Shown here piece by piece: positions 34,712 to 45,690 of a stretch of DNA of 64,000 bases. The notes beneath the pieces were generated by a model, which saw only the letters and a program-made list of their open reading frames with translations, made no database searches and was not told where the DNA came from. The stretch is from positions 4,072,658-4,136,657 of the forward strand of contig OZ038394.1 of NCBI GenBank assembly GCA_964036045.1, read 5' to 3'. Position numbers and translations under genes: made by a program. This DNA is from Eutreptiella sp. 'Long Island Sound 2002'. Lineage: Eukaryota; Euglenozoa; Euglenophyceae; Eutreptiales; Eutreptiaceae. Each line of letters begins with the position of its first letter. Position 1 is the first letter of the stretch.

Positions 34712-36850
34712 CTTTTCGATTAAGTTACACTGAATTCCACATTTTATCACCTTTAGGAATCCGGACTGCGTCGCCTGTATAGCCATATTGATACTTTAAG
34801 TGTTTGCGTTTGCGGGGATTGGGTTTGCGACGAGATCACTTGTCAGTGTTTTCAGGTTGTAACCTTCTGGTAGCAAAAGTTGCACGGTGCATACAAAGCA
34901 ATTAAAAGGACTTGGTCCGGGCGTATACTGGTCGGTCAAAGGTCAACATCCGTGACATCCGGGAATTCACAGCCCTATCCGGGAATTCACAGCCCTGGGC
35001 TGAAATTCCGATTGTACTTCACAGGCAAATCAAAATGAATTAAAGGCATCGAAGGTGGACCAGAGCCATAAATGGAAGGACAGGCTTCCGGCTCCGCCGA
35101 GCAGGCCCACGAGGTAGCCAGAAGGTGCAGGCGGAAATGGGGGCCATGACTCAGGTCACGTCTTGCTTGCTTGCTGATTTGCTTGTAGTTGGGAATGTGC
35201 CGCTCCGGATGCTGCATGTGTGCCGCAGGTAGTTCTGCCGTCCGGTGCTGCTGTGTGGCGCTTTTATGCCGGATGTTTTGTGGGGTTAGTTACCGTGTAG
35301 AGACCTTTTGTCTCAATTGGTGCTTATTATTGCTGTGAGTTTGACAGCATTGGGTGAATACTTGGAGTTCACAATTTTCGCAATGCTCTCCAGTTTTGCC
35401 ATACGGCCGGACATCCGTCGCAGCTCAGCATTTTTACATCCTGTCTTTGTTTATTGTGTTCCATGGGGTGTGGGATTATTCTTTGATTATAAAATATATT
35501 GCTGTGAGTTTGACAGCATTGTGTCAATGCTTGTTGTGCACGATTTTCGCATTGCTGTCAGTCCAGTTTTGCCATACGGGGGGACAGCTCAGCATTTTGA
35601 CATCCTGTCAAACTAAATTTCCGGTCATTTCTGCATTCAATGATGGTGAACGGCACAAACAGTGGTGCTTCAAAACCCTGCACTGCTCACTCCCCTGTTC
35701 TGTCCGGCAATATTCATTATCCTAATCGGTGTTTATTATTGCTGTGAGTTTGACAGCATTGTGTGAATACTTGGTGTTCACGATTTTCGCAATGCTCTCA
35801 GTCCAGTTTTGCCATATTGGGGAGCATCTGTCGCAGCTCAGCATTTCGACATTCGGTCTAACTAAATATCTGGTCGTTTGTGTGTTTGACAAACAATTAC
35901 AGCAACTTGCCACTTAGCTTCAACAATGGTTCATGAATCGGGTAAAAAACCAGTGAGTCACAGAGCTCCCATTCAATGCCAGTCCTGGTCTTTGCACTGC
36001 CATGCGTACACCAACGTTGCATTTGAGAGCGTGCAGCGAACCAGCCCAGTGCTGCAGATACCATTTCTGGTAACCAGTAGGTCACAGTGCTCCCCTGAAT
36101 ACTTGGAGTTCACGAATTCCGCAATGTTTGTAGTCCAGGTTTGCCTTACTTCGGGGCATTTGTTGCAGCTCAGCATATTGACATCCTGTCTGACTAAATT
36201 TCTGGTTGTTCGTGCACACAGTGATGATCAAAGGCACATGTTGTCAAGTATTGTGCAAAGGTTGATTTTTCTAATAGTGTTTCATCATTCGGTGCATTCT
36301 GAATTTGAACTGGGTACGTGAATTTGCATTGGGCACACGGAAGATGTATTGCATTTGCTTTTGTTTACAGTGATTGTCGTCGATGATTTTTCGCAAATTT
36401 TTGGTTGAATGGTTTTCCATTGATGTTACGTCTGATGAACAATGACAGCAAAGTGCCAGTTAGTTTCAACAATGGTTCACGAATTTGTTGATTTTTGTCT
36501 AGGAAACATGTTCACATTGGACACCTGGTTGGAAAAGTCCTATGCGCACGTGCTATTTGAGGACCACCATGAGCAAATCATCATTCGGTAATGAGAATCT
36601 GAGCCAATTTTGCACTATCCAACTAGTAAATATGTGAAAATATGAAATGTTGCATTTTTTTTTCCCCGATAGTCATCCTTTGTGTATGGTATATGCCAGA
36701 GCTATTTTTTGAACAATTTCTGTGGTGAAAACAACAATGAAAGCAGAAATGATGGGCAATGCACCATTAAAGCACCATTAAAAGTAGAACAAAGTTTCTT
36801 TTGGGTAGATTTTAGAGGCATTCAGATAGATTGTGTGGATTTGGGAAAAG
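34712..36850. repeat. Noncoding stretch with four degenerate repeats inside the chromovirus
   Basis: Units containing TGCTGTGAGTTTGACAGCATT, TTCACGATTTTCGCAATG, CAGTCCAGTTTTGCCATA and CAGCTCAGCATTTTGACATCCTGTC recur near 35330, 35500, 35740 and 36095 with variable spacing and truncation. No coding frame is supported. It separates the methyltransferase-like domain from RT and may be an insertion or a long spacer with its own repeat. Confidence 0.65.
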
Positions 36851-38795
36851 TCGGTCGTTAAATTTCTAGGTGAATATGAGACCACGACCAACAATTCGCA
36901 AATTGGTGGACATAATGTCGGTGATTAAATGTGGGAATCAGGTCGACGGAGACAAGATATCTGCAAGAAGGGACGCAGTGTTCGAAGATTATGAAGGTGA
37001 CGTGCTGAGTGGGAAGTTGTGGAAAAAACCCCCCAATTCGATGTAAAAATGGGGAAGCCAAGATTGAGATAATCCAAAACTCAAAGGTTCACAAACAACG
37101 TCCATTCTATCTACACGGCACCAAAGCAGATGCCCTGCGAAAGATTATTGAGCGCAATCCCTATGAGTTCGGTGGGTTGGAGGGCTGCATGAGTTCTGAG
37201 TGGTGTTCAGCACCATTTACTGTGCCAAAACCCCCACCTGCTGACTAATCCAGCATAGATGCTTGGTTTCTAGTGGTGGATTACAGAGCGCTGAATGCCG
37301 CCACGGTACCAGACGCGCATCCCCCTCCTTTAATCGAGAAGGAGATCGCCGCGAAGGCCAAAGTTAAGCTCTTTACTGTGTTGGATTTGCGCCATGGCTT
37401 TCACCAAATGCCACTTCGAAAGAAGGATAGGCATTTGACGGCAATGTGCACGCCCTGTGGCACTGTCCAGTGGACTGTACTGCCGATGGGTCTGAAGAAT
37501 GCGCCGTCGATGTTCCAGAAGATGATGGAGACTATTTTATTTCAGAAGCACAAGTTTCTCGATATACAAGAATTTCGCAGCATCTACATTGACGACCTTC
37601 TGATTGCCACGCCGTTGGGAAAAAACGTTGATGAGTGTCTGAAGTTGCACGAAGAACAAGTCCGAAAAGTTCTCGAAGTCCTTCGACAAGAGAAGCTCGT
37701 GTGTGGACCCAAGAAGGGCAAAATGTTCCTCCAGAGTGTGGAATTTTGTGGCTCTGTCTTGGAAGATGGGACAAGAAGACCAGCCCGAAGAAATTTGGGT
37801 GCCCTGGAGCTATGGGAAAGGCCTAAAACCATCACGCAGCTTCGTGCCTTTTTAGGCTGCTGCAATTATTACCACAAGTTCCTTCCTCTCTACGCCAAGT
37901 TCTCTGGTCCATTGACAGAGTTACTCAAGGTTGGCAAAATAGAAGGAAAGAAGGGATCTCAAGTCAAGCTCAAGTGGACGCCAGAATGTGAAGAGGCCTT
38001 CACTGGTCTCAAGCAAGCACTGGCAAATGTGGTTACATTAAAGACTCCGTGGTTGGATGGAAGACCTTTTTATATTCGTACAGACGCCAGTCGTTACGCC
38101 ATTGGTGCTACGATCGAACAAGTCGATGACGAAGGTCACCATCATCCTCTGGCTTTCTGGTCTCGCAAGCTTACAACAAGACAGAGAAATTGGAGTCCAA
38201 GGGAACAAGAAGACTACGCAATCCTTTGTGCCTTACGGCGTTATGAAGGTTGGATCTTGGGCCATCGCGTTGAGGTACTGACTGACCACAAGTCACTGGA
38301 GAGCTGGAGGACAGAACATGTGGATACCCCTGGTGGACCAGCTGGGAGGAGAGGCCGTTGGCATGAAGCTCTCAGCAGATTTGACCTCCATGTGACTTAC
38401 CTTCCGGGTCGCTACAATACAGTGGCGGACGCCCTGAGTCGCTGGGCCTACCCAGCCTCAGAGGCTTACTCTGAAATGAGGTTTCATGGGACAGCGACGG
38501 ATAAAGCTGAAGTGACCGAGTTTGATAAGGAAGAACAAGCACTGATCAAGAAACATTGTCTTCAATGTTCGATTAAGAATCGGATGAAGGTTGAATTGGT
38601 CAGATGCAAGGAGATTACCAAGGCAGATCAGACTGAAAGGGTTAAGTCTGACTCTGAGTCTTCGCTGCCACTCCTCAATGTGTTTCCAGTGACAAGATCC
38701 AAAGCGAAATCCACGCTCCCTCCACAACAAAAGGACAAGGAAACTTCCTTCCTCTATGTGGATTGGACGAAGATGTACAAGGAGGACAGGTTCTA
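36851..38795 (+). pseudogene. Chromovirus reverse transcriptase and RNase H
   Basis: The RT reads from about 37009 with FTVLDLRHGFHQMPL (motif A, first Asp), CGTVQWTVLPMGLKNAPSMF (fingers/motif B region) and SIYIDDLLIAT (motif C, YIDD). The RNase H follows as FYIRTDASRYAIGATIEQ, ILCALRRYEGWILGH, VLTDHKSLESW and YNTVADALSRWA. A TAA at 37246-37248 lies just before motif A, so the frame is broken once; downstream it is clean for 525 codons. The catalytic residues look intact. The ORF runs into the DNA element at 38796, which cuts it off from integrase. Confidence 0.9.
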
Positions 38796-38836
38796 CACCT
38801 ATGATTTTAGCAGCTGTTTTTTCCCAAAATTCAAAA
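38796..38836 (+). repeat. Left terminal inverted repeat (41 bp)
   Basis: Perfect inverted match to 48878-48918; outermost sequence CACCTATGATTTTAGCAGC. Confidence 0.9.
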
Positions 38837-38869
38837 AGCGCGGGAAATGACCTACTTTTTTGATTTCTA

Positions 38870-39610
38870 CGGCCCCAAAATAGGGGGGGGGGGTTCCTCC
38901 TACCCGGCTTTTGTCCAAAAATATCAAAAACCCTGAAATTTGGCCTATTTTGGGGTATTTTTGCCTGCTCTGGGCTGGTCCTGCAGAACAGTGCTGCACA
39001 CCAGTGTACCTGCCTATAGAGGATTTTCGACAGAAATTGCCCTTTTGTTGGAATTTTCTTGCCCCAAAATACGGATGGGGGGGTTCTTCCCACCCGAGCT
39101 TTCTCCTAAACCATCAAAAACCCTGGAACTCGGCCTATTTTGGAGTACTTTTGTCTGTTGTGGGGTGGTGCTACAGAACAGTGCTGCACACCAGCGTACC
39201 TGTATCCTATAGTACAGGCACAAAAATACCATGAAAAGAGGTTTTGTACCCAAAAAGACCAAAGGAAACCTTTTTTCTTTTACTCTGCACGCTCATAATA
39301 GGAGAGGGGGGTTCCTCCTACCCGATTGTTCTCCAAAAATACACTGTTTTTGGCCAAAAATTGGCAATTTTTGGCCATTTTTGGACTAAAACTGTTTTTT
39401 TTCTGTGCTGACGGCCCTGCAACACCGAATAGGTTGCTCCAATACAATTCCAAACACATTTCACTGGATTGGGCACCCTAAGAATAGGGTATGGGGCCCT
39501 AAAACTCACGACCCCGGCTAAAAAAACACTATTTTCGGCAAAAAATTGGCAATTTTTGGCCATTTTTGGGCGAAAACTGTTTTTTTTTGTCCTGACGATC
39601 CTACAAAACG
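38870..39610. repeat. Left subterminal array of four ~185-190-bp units
   Basis: Units share GGGTTCCTCCTACCC-like and CAAAAACCCTG words (38931 and 39121, 190 bp apart). The inner two share the palindrome CCAAAAATTGGCAATTTTTGG followed by CCATTTTTGG (39361 and 39546, 185 bp apart). Subterminal repeats of this kind often bind transposase. Confidence 0.7.
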
Positions 39611-39889
39611 TTCGTGCATTCAAATCCAAGGAACCACCAACGGTAATGAAAACAAAGGACAATCGCAACAAGCCGCACCACTCTGAGCATCTGAGCATCT
39701 GGTTCTCTCAATCAGTTCAACATCGCACAAAGTGCATAATGAACACAGAGCTCAGGCATCTGCACTTCCAGAGATATGATCCTGCCGTATTCACAAACAC
39801 GGCAATAAATTTAAATCACCAAACTCTAAACAGCACAAAGTTCTTCTTTGGGAGAGGGAAAAAAACAAAAGACATATATGCAGGCGCTG

Positions 39890-41743
39890 CTAATAGGGCC
39901 GGTACATTGGAAAACCAAAGGGCTGCATGCTGCTCATCGTCGAACAAAGCTGCTGCATGGGCTGCATGGGCATTTGGAGCTGGTGCATGTTCATGGCTGG
40001 CATTGGCATGGCCATGGGCATGGCAACTGGCATGTTCATTTGCAAAGGACCCATATGCTGCTGCTGCTGCTGCTGCTGCTGGGCCTGCTGGTGCATCTGC
40101 TGGTGCTGCTGCTGCTGCTGCACTTGGGTCTGCATCTGCATCTGCAGCTGCAACTGCTGCTGCTGCTGCTGCTGCTGCTGCCGCTGCTGCTGCTGCTGGT
40201 GCTGCTCCTGCTGAAACACCTGCCCAGGGGGGTTCGGAGACACCTGTTGAGACACTTGAGACACCTGCTGAGACATGTGCTCTCCTGACTCCCGTTTAAC
40301 CCTTCCTTTTTTTCGGGTATTTTCACTGTTTTCACCTTGCCCGCGTTTGCGCTTCAGGGGGTTTGTTCGGTTGTTTTGTTGTTGGGTTGTTTGTTGCAGT
40401 GCAGCCAAGAGCCGCTGAACAAGGTCAGCCTCTTGTTTTACCGTCCCACTGCCCGTCTCTTCCTTCTTTGGCTGTTTGCTTGGTGGGCTGTTGTTTTTAT
40501 GGCCTTTTGGTTTTGGTTTTGGTTTCGGTTTTGGTTTCGGTTTTGGTGGTGGCTTTGCGGTCGAATTCCGTTTCGGGTTCGGTTTGGGTTTCCCATTGGT
40601 AATGACAGATTCCTTCTTCACCGCTGTGGTACTGAGGTTTGTGATCTCAGGGAGACGTGTGCTCCGCCGACTGTCCTCATATGCCAGTTCACGCTTGGCC
40701 TGGTGCGGACCGCAGGACTGACACCTCTGAGGAAACTGGAAATAAATGCACTGCCCGGAATACAAACCTTCCATCCAGGTCTTCCCTGCTTCAGAGCCCT
40801 GCTTGTCAGCCAGGGCAATTTCTCTGAGGCTGGATTCTGAAAACCGTAGAAGGGATCTGAAGTCTGCCTGCCCTGCCGTACAGCAAAATGCACAGACGCC
40901 GACAACATCCCAGGAAGCCGGATTGGTAGGAATCACGGCTAATACTAAAACAGTGACGCCCCGTTCAAGCTGGACTGTCCACCTGCCTGGGAACAGGGGC
41001 TGCCCTCTTCGCGACAGACCGGGACAACGCACAGTGGGCCTCCACAACAATTGGGTGTGCAGCAGAACCGAAGCATCGCTTAGGCCGTCATACATCTGCA
41101 CAGTGTCACCGTGCTGCAGGTCACTCCAGGTCACACTGGACGGCCGTAAATGTTTGCTGATCCAACAGCTATCGTCGGGCACGAATGGTGCATTTTGCGA
41201 ATTCGAGAATGGTACAGCAGCAAAAAAATTAATGCCTGGACACAACTTTGGCAGCATCCAGTGCTTTTCAACTGGCAGAAACAAAGTGTCACCTGGTGAC
41301 AGTGACAGAGGGGTTGCGCTGTACTGAATTGTGTCAAGAGTATGCATTACGCAAAAATGACTGGCCTCTCGGCCCAAGCACACAAGACAAATCATTAGCA
41401 CGCTCTCCATGTTAGCCAGCTGACAGGGGACCGGACGATCTGTGAGCGTTATCACTTGGGCAGCACCGGGGCAAGCCATTCCGAGCACAGGGCAGATCCG
41501 CTCAAGATGCTTGATGATGTCAGCAGCAGGGACTCCACAGGCCCTTGAGCCCCCAGTCACGTCGTACCACAGACTTCTGCCCAATTTTTGAATTGCGTCA
41601 ATCAGGGGCTTCATCAACGCCAGCGGCACCCCATTGGCTCTCTTCAATGGATCCTGTGGACGACAGAAGTGGAGAGAGATACAGAGGGGTACTGAAAATA
41701 TCAGCATGAATACGTTCCAAAATCTACCCCAATCCATAAACAA
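39890..41743 (-). CDS. Q-rich, basic-linker protein of the DNA element
   Basis: An open frame of 617 codons from a non-ATG codon. The coding part probably begins after CGTCCACAG (possible 3' splice site, about 41655) or at MKPLIDAIQKLG. The N-terminal 330 residues are globular with many Cys (SGQCIYFQFPQRCQSCGPHQ near the end could bind zinc). Next come a Lys/Pro repeat (KPKPKPKPKPKPKGHKN), a basic KRKRGQGENSENTRKKGRVKR nuclear-signal-like patch, and long Gln/Met runs encoded by CAG repeats at 40060-40200. No family is recognised. Nuclear targeting and DNA contact are inferred from the basic tracts. It lies just downstream of the putative transposase on the same strand and may share its transcript. 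Confidence 0.55.
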   Translation of the reverse strand: MFMDWGRFWNVFMLIFSVPLCISLHFCRPQDPLKRANGVPLALMKPLIDAIQKLGRSLWYDVTGGSRACGVPAADIIKHLERICPVLGMACPGAAQVITLTDRPVPCQLANMESVLMICLVCLGREASHFCVMHTLDTIQYSATPLSLSPGDTLFLPVEKHWMLPKLCPGINFFAAVPFSNSQNAPFVPDDSCWISKHLRPSSVTWSDLQHGDTVQMYDGLSDASVLLHTQLLWRPTVRCPGLSRRGQPLFPGRWTVQLERGVTVLVLAVIPTNPASWDVVGVCAFCCTAGQADFRSLLRFSESSLREIALADKQGSEAGKTWMEGLYSGQCIYFQFPQRCQSCGPHQAKRELAYEDSRRSTRLPEITNLSTTAVKKESVITNGKPKPNPKRNSTAKPPPKPKPKPKPKPKPKGHKNNSPPSKQPKKEETGSGTVKQEADLVQRLLAALQQTTQQQNNRTNPLKRKRGQGENSENTRKKGRVKRESGEHMSQQVSQVSQQVSPNPPGQVFQQEQHQQQQQRQQQQQQQQQLQLQMQMQTQVQQQQQHQQMHQQAQQQQQQQQHMGPLQMNMPVAMPMAMPMPAMNMHQLQMPMQPMQQLCSTMSSMQPFGFPMYRPY

Positions 41744-41832
41744 TGAAAGATTAGCAACATTAGCAAGAAATGGCCAAAAATAGTAAATCTATCACAAGCC
41801 AACGGATGTGGTGGCAAGAAGGTGGTATACCG

Positions 41833-43449
41833 CTAATTGTCAGCTGGCAATTTCGGTTCATGCGTGTACCAGAGAGTTGGAGACAGCCAGCCTTGCCTCC
41901 ACAGCCCCAACCAGAGCCTAACGTGCTTCATGATCTCCACCAGCCCCACTGGGCATTTCCCTCGTGGGCGAGAGGGGCGTTTTTGCACGATCTTGGAGTG
42001 GGGCTGGTGGACATGCTCGCCCCCCTCCGATGACATGCCCACGAGGTTGCCATGTTTGCGTAGCCGGGGGGTGTAGTGCTCCAGGAAGTAATGAATTGGG
42101 ACTCCAAACCGGCGCAGGGGAAACCCGAGGTCCCAAAAGAGCTGGTGTGCTTCACGGCACATGTCATCACGCTGGTCAACACCCTCCGGACTCCAGCTGT
42201 TCAGCTGGACCATCAGAATCCGCATCAGTTTCAAATATCGGTGTATTGGGTCCTGCACAACCTCACCGTTCCGTTTGACTGTGAGACCATTTGCCGTTCG
42301 TGGGAACAGATCAGCTAGGGCTTTCCAAAAAGAATCCTCCTTCAGGATATCCTTCGTGACAATGTTTGGGGGTGACCAGTCCCTTTTGCCAATAGCTTCT
42401 TTGAAAGGTGGGTAGTATGGAAAGCGCGTAAAATGTTTCTCCAAAATTGTCTTCAATTGGACAGTGTATTCCTCAGGCAGGTTTGCTCTGGTCCAGAACC
42501 ACAGGGGGTGGATCACCCCGTTTGCCAACACGTGATTGTTGCAGTGGTGTACATCATACACGCTGTTGAGGCGACATTTCATGAGGCGAAAGAAGGGAGC
42601 GCAGCGTGAAGGGTAGTTGTGAAAATCCCGCAAAGGCTGCCGTATCCAATCAGGGTGCTTCCAGAGTTTTTTTGAACCATAGCACTCCACACAACAGCAA
42701 TCTGCTGTTGGTGGAGGCGTCCCTGTGGTTCGGTAGTAGGCGGCATAATCAGGAGAAAAAACCAGCTCCATGCTTTCACCACCCCAGCCGCTCTCCAACG
42801 CCTTCTCAAGGGCAGGAAGCAGGTCCATGCGCTCAAACTGCGACGACGTTGTGATGTGATCATCCTGGTCCAGGTATCTCGCAAGGGGAAGTTGCAGAAG
42901 GAGTTGGTGTGGCTGACGTGCTTGCGGTAGATGTACGCTCAGCACCTGGCATTTGCGGCGCCCATACATTTCATTGGCGTCAAAAAAGACGCAGAGCTGC
43001 GGGGTTCTGACAGCGTCATGCAGGCAGCCATGTGCTCTTGCGAGCTCCAAATACAGTGGAAGGGCGGTACTCGGGTCTAGGTACGCACCTACCGGTGTGG
43101 TAGCAATCCCCATGTCGGCTGTCAAAAGCTGCATGAGTTTGGTCACGCCTGTCCTATACACCCCCTGACCATTGCCATCATTATTTCTGCGCGCGCGAAT
43201 GAAATCTTCCCATGTATCATGGGTCGTAAACTTTGCAATGAGGGTATCCCTCAATTGCTCAAATGTGGCCGGTCTTGCCCTCAGTCTGTCTCGATTCAGT
43301 GATCGCTTGACTGCATGCTCCGCAATCAGGTGCCCGCAATGCAACTGCTTCGCATACGACCTCACAAGGCTGCGTCTGTTGGCCACAGATTTTTTTGAAA
43401 GCTGCCATTCAGGCAGTTTGGGCCGTCCCGGTCTGGAAGGTTCTACCAT
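41833..43449 (-). CDS. Putative transposase of the DNA element (unknown family)
   Basis: An intact 538-residue frame starting at ATG 43449 (MVEPSRPGRPKLPEWQ); the frame is open further upstream but that part is repeated noncoding sequence. In order: a helical N-terminal region, FFDANEMYGRRKCQVLSVHL (a D-x-N strand that could hold a first catalytic Asp), LVFSPDYAAYY, a Cys cluster CCCVECYGSKKLW, VYDVHHCNNHVLANG (D/H-rich), and LVGMSSEGGEHVHQPHSK near the C-terminus (S-E-G-x-E-H, a possible catalytic Glu). The spacing suits an RNase H-fold DDE enzyme with an insertion, but this is inference from motif order. Being the best-preserved gene of a terminal-inverted-repeat element makes transposase the leading guess. 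Confidence 0.5.
   Translation of the reverse strand: MVEPSRPGRPKLPEWQLSKKSVANRRSLVRSYAKQLHCGHLIAEHAVKRSLNRDRLRARPATFEQLRDTLIAKFTTHDTWEDFIRARRNNDGNGQGVYRTGVTKLMQLLTADMGIATTPVGAYLDPSTALPLYLELARAHGCLHDAVRTPQLCVFFDANEMYGRRKCQVLSVHLPQARQPHQLLLQLPLARYLDQDDHITTSSQFERMDLLPALEKALESGWGGESMELVFSPDYAAYYRTTGTPPPTADCCCVECYGSKKLWKHPDWIRQPLRDFHNYPSRCAPFFRLMKCRLNSVYDVHHCNNHVLANGVIHPLWFWTRANLPEEYTVQLKTILEKHFTRFPYYPPFKEAIGKRDWSPPNIVTKDILKEDSFWKALADLFPRTANGLTVKRNGEVVQDPIHRYLKLMRILMVQLNSWSPEGVDQRDDMCREAHQLFWDLGFPLRRFGVPIHYFLEHYTPRLRKHGNLVGMSSEGGEHVHQPHSKIVQKRPSRPRGKCPVGLVEIMKHVRLWLGLWRQGWLSPTLWYTHEPKLPADN
42974..43070 (-). repeat. Inverted repeat arm within the transposase gene
   Basis: This 97-bp stretch, coding on the minus strand for ALPLYLELARAHGCLHDAV and neighbours, is repeated in opposite orientation at 43700-43796 with very few changes. 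Confidence 0.85.
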
Positions 43450-43748
43450 CTTAGGAAAAAGAAAATCAAAAAACAGCCTACAGCAACGTGGAGTGGTATG
43501 CGAAATAGTTGCTACAACGCTGATTGGTGCCTGCACCCAAGTACCGCCCTACCATTGTATTTGGAGCTCGCAAGAGCACATGGCTGCCGGTCTGGAAGGT
43601 TCTAGCATCTTAGGAAAAATAAAATCAAAAAACAGCCTACAGCAACGTGGCGGGGTATGCGAAATAGTTGCTACAACGCTGATTGGTGCCTGCAGCCAAG
43701 TACCGCCCTGCCACTGTATTTGGAGCTCGCAAGAGCACATGGCTGCCT
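43439..43748. repeat. Direct duplication of about 150 bp upstream of the transposase
   Basis: 43439-43588 and 43590-43748 are near-identical: both contain GGTTCTA(C/G)CATCTTAGGAAAAA, CAGCCTACAGCAACGTGG and GAGCTCGCAAGAGCACATGG. The right-hand copy continues into the inverted arm at 43700-43796. Confidence 0.85.
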
Positions 43749-45511
43749 GCATGACGCTGTCAGAACCCCGCAGCTCTGCGTCTTTTTTGACGCCAATGAA
43801 ACCTCGCATGGATCCTGTTCTCTGTTGCCAAGGCTTTGAAGAGTTGCTGATGTGGTGGCCGTTGGACAGGCAGATCATCCTACATTTTGCTGAGGGGTAC
43901 AGTGACAGGAATGCAAAAACCTTGAGAGGCTCTGTTTGCTTTCGGCTGAATGGTGGAGGCGGTGGAAGAGCGATAATGTCGGGACCCTCGCTTTCGATCT
44001 TGCGCTCTGATGCCGTGTTGACGTTTTGCGCTTGGCGGTTCTCGTGTCGCTTCTCTGCTTCCTCCCGTTCGGTGCGCTCCTGGGGACATGCAAAAATCTA
44101 AATCCTATCTCCGTCAATTGGAAAGAAATGAACACGATAGGTATGCACAGAATCAAGAGAGCGTTACTGCAGAACTTTGCATGGTTACCTTTTGCTGTTG
44201 CTCCTCATCCCCTTGCTTTTGACGCTTTGCCGCCTCCGCCTTCTTTCTGTCCGCCTCCTCTCGTTCGGTGCGCTCCTGGGGACATGCAAAAAACAAAATC
44301 CTATCTCCGTCAATTGGAAAGAAATGAACTCGATACGTATGCACAGAATCAAGAGAGCGTTACTGCAGAACTTTGCATGGTTACCTTTTGCTGTTGCTCC
44401 TCATCCACTTGCTTTTGACGCTTTGCCGCCTCCGCCTTCTTTCTGTCTGCCTCCTCTCGTTCGGTGCGCTCCTGGCGACATGCAAAAAACAGAATCCGAT
44501 CTCCGTCGATTGGAAAGAAATGAACACCATACGTATGCACAAAATCAAGAGAGCGGTACTGCAGAAATTTGCATGGTTACCTTTTGCTGTTGCTCCTCAT
44601 CCACTTGCTTTTGACGCTTTGCCGCCTCCGCCTTCTTTCTGTCCGCCTCCTCTCGTTCGGTGCGCTCCTGGCGACATGCAAAAAACAAAATCCGATCTCC
44701 GTCAATTGGAAAGAAATGAACACGATACGTATGCACAGAATAGAGAGAGCGGTACTGCAGAAATTTGCATGGTTACCTTTTGCTGTTGCTCCTCATCCAC
44801 TTGCTTTTGACGCTCTGCCGCCTCCGCCTTCTTTCTGTCCGCCTCCTCTCGTTCGGTGCGCTCCTGGCGACATGCAAAAAACAAAATCCGATCTCCGTCA
44901 ATTGGAAAGAAATGAACACGATACGTATGCACAGAATAGAGAGAGCGGTAGTGCAGAAATTTGCATGGTTACCTTTTGCTGTTGCTCCTCATCCACTTGC
45001 TTTTGACGCTCTGCCGCCTCCGCCTTCTTTCTGTCTGCCTCCTCTCGTTCGGTGCGCTCCTGGGGACATGCAAAAATCAAAATCTGATCTCCGTAAATTG
45101 GAAAGAAATGAACACGATACGTATGCACAGAATCGTGAGAGCGTAACTGCAGAATTCCGTGTGCGCTCCTGGAAGGTTACCTTTTGCTCTTGCTCCTCAT
45201 CCGCTTGCTTTTGACGCTCTGCCGCCTCCGCCTTTTTTATGTCCTCTTGTGCTCCGTCTCGCGTCTCCGCTTCCTCTGGTTCGGTGCGCTCCTGGGGACA
45301 TGCAAAAATCAAAATCCCATCTCGGTCGGTCGGAGAGAAATTAACGCGATATGCATGCACAGAATTGAAAGACCCTAACTGCACAACTTTGGAACGTTAC
45401 CTTTTGCTGTTGCTCCTCATCCGCTTGCTTCGGTCGGTGCGCTGCCTCCGCCTTTTTTCTGTCCTCTTCTGCTCTGTCTCGCATCTCCGCCTCCTCTCGT
45501 TCCGTGCGCTC
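43549..45511 (-). CDS. Coiled-coil gene built from tandem exon-intron units
   Basis: Minus-strand exons at 45511-45401, 45291-45181 (111 bp each), 45059-44973, 44863-44777, 44667-44581, 44471-44385, 44275-44189 (87 bp each) and a last exon from 44079 to the stop at 43549 (531 bp). Each internal exon follows TGTC(C/G)CCAG and precedes GTAACC or GTAACG; introns are 109 bp (one of 121 bp). Each 87-bp exon codes for 29 charged residues (ERTEREEADRKKAEAA..., ending EEQQQK) in phase 0, so copies can be added without breaking the frame. Together they predict a long charged helix. The last exon ends in sequence antisense to the transposase gene. First exon unknown; the acidic ORF at 45691-46674 is a candidate. 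Splicing is predicted, not shown. Confidence 0.65.
43700..43796 (+). repeat. Inverted repeat arm: displaced, reversed piece of the transposase gene
   Basis: On the plus strand it codes for the same residues (ALPLYLELARAHGCLHDAV, FFDANE) as the minus strand at 42974-43070. On the minus strand it forms part of the last exon of the coiled-coil gene. Confidence 0.85.
44080..45060. repeat. 196-bp tandem repeat (exon plus intron unit), five units
   Basis: Units of 196 bp (87-bp exon plus 109-bp intron) recur at 44189, 44385, 44581, 44777 and 44973 with only a few differences each, in intron and exon alike, so the duplications are recent. Two longer related units lie at 45181 and 45401. Confidence 0.9.
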
Positions 45512-45690
45512 CTGGGGACATGGGTTCTCTGCCTTTCTGGGCCTCTCAACCTGAGTGGCACGAAGTTACACAAAGCACCGAACTGTTGGCCTATGAAGCG
45601 TGTCCCACCGGCCCAAATCCCAGCCAGCGATATGCACCGGTTGTGCCACCCATGCGGTGGGGTGATGGTCTATGTGTGAGTCACAAACAT

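Noticed and set aside
39927-40214. Plus-strand Cys- and Ala-rich frames around 40 kb
   Set aside because: They are the complementary readings of the CAG repeat coding for Gln runs on the minus strand.
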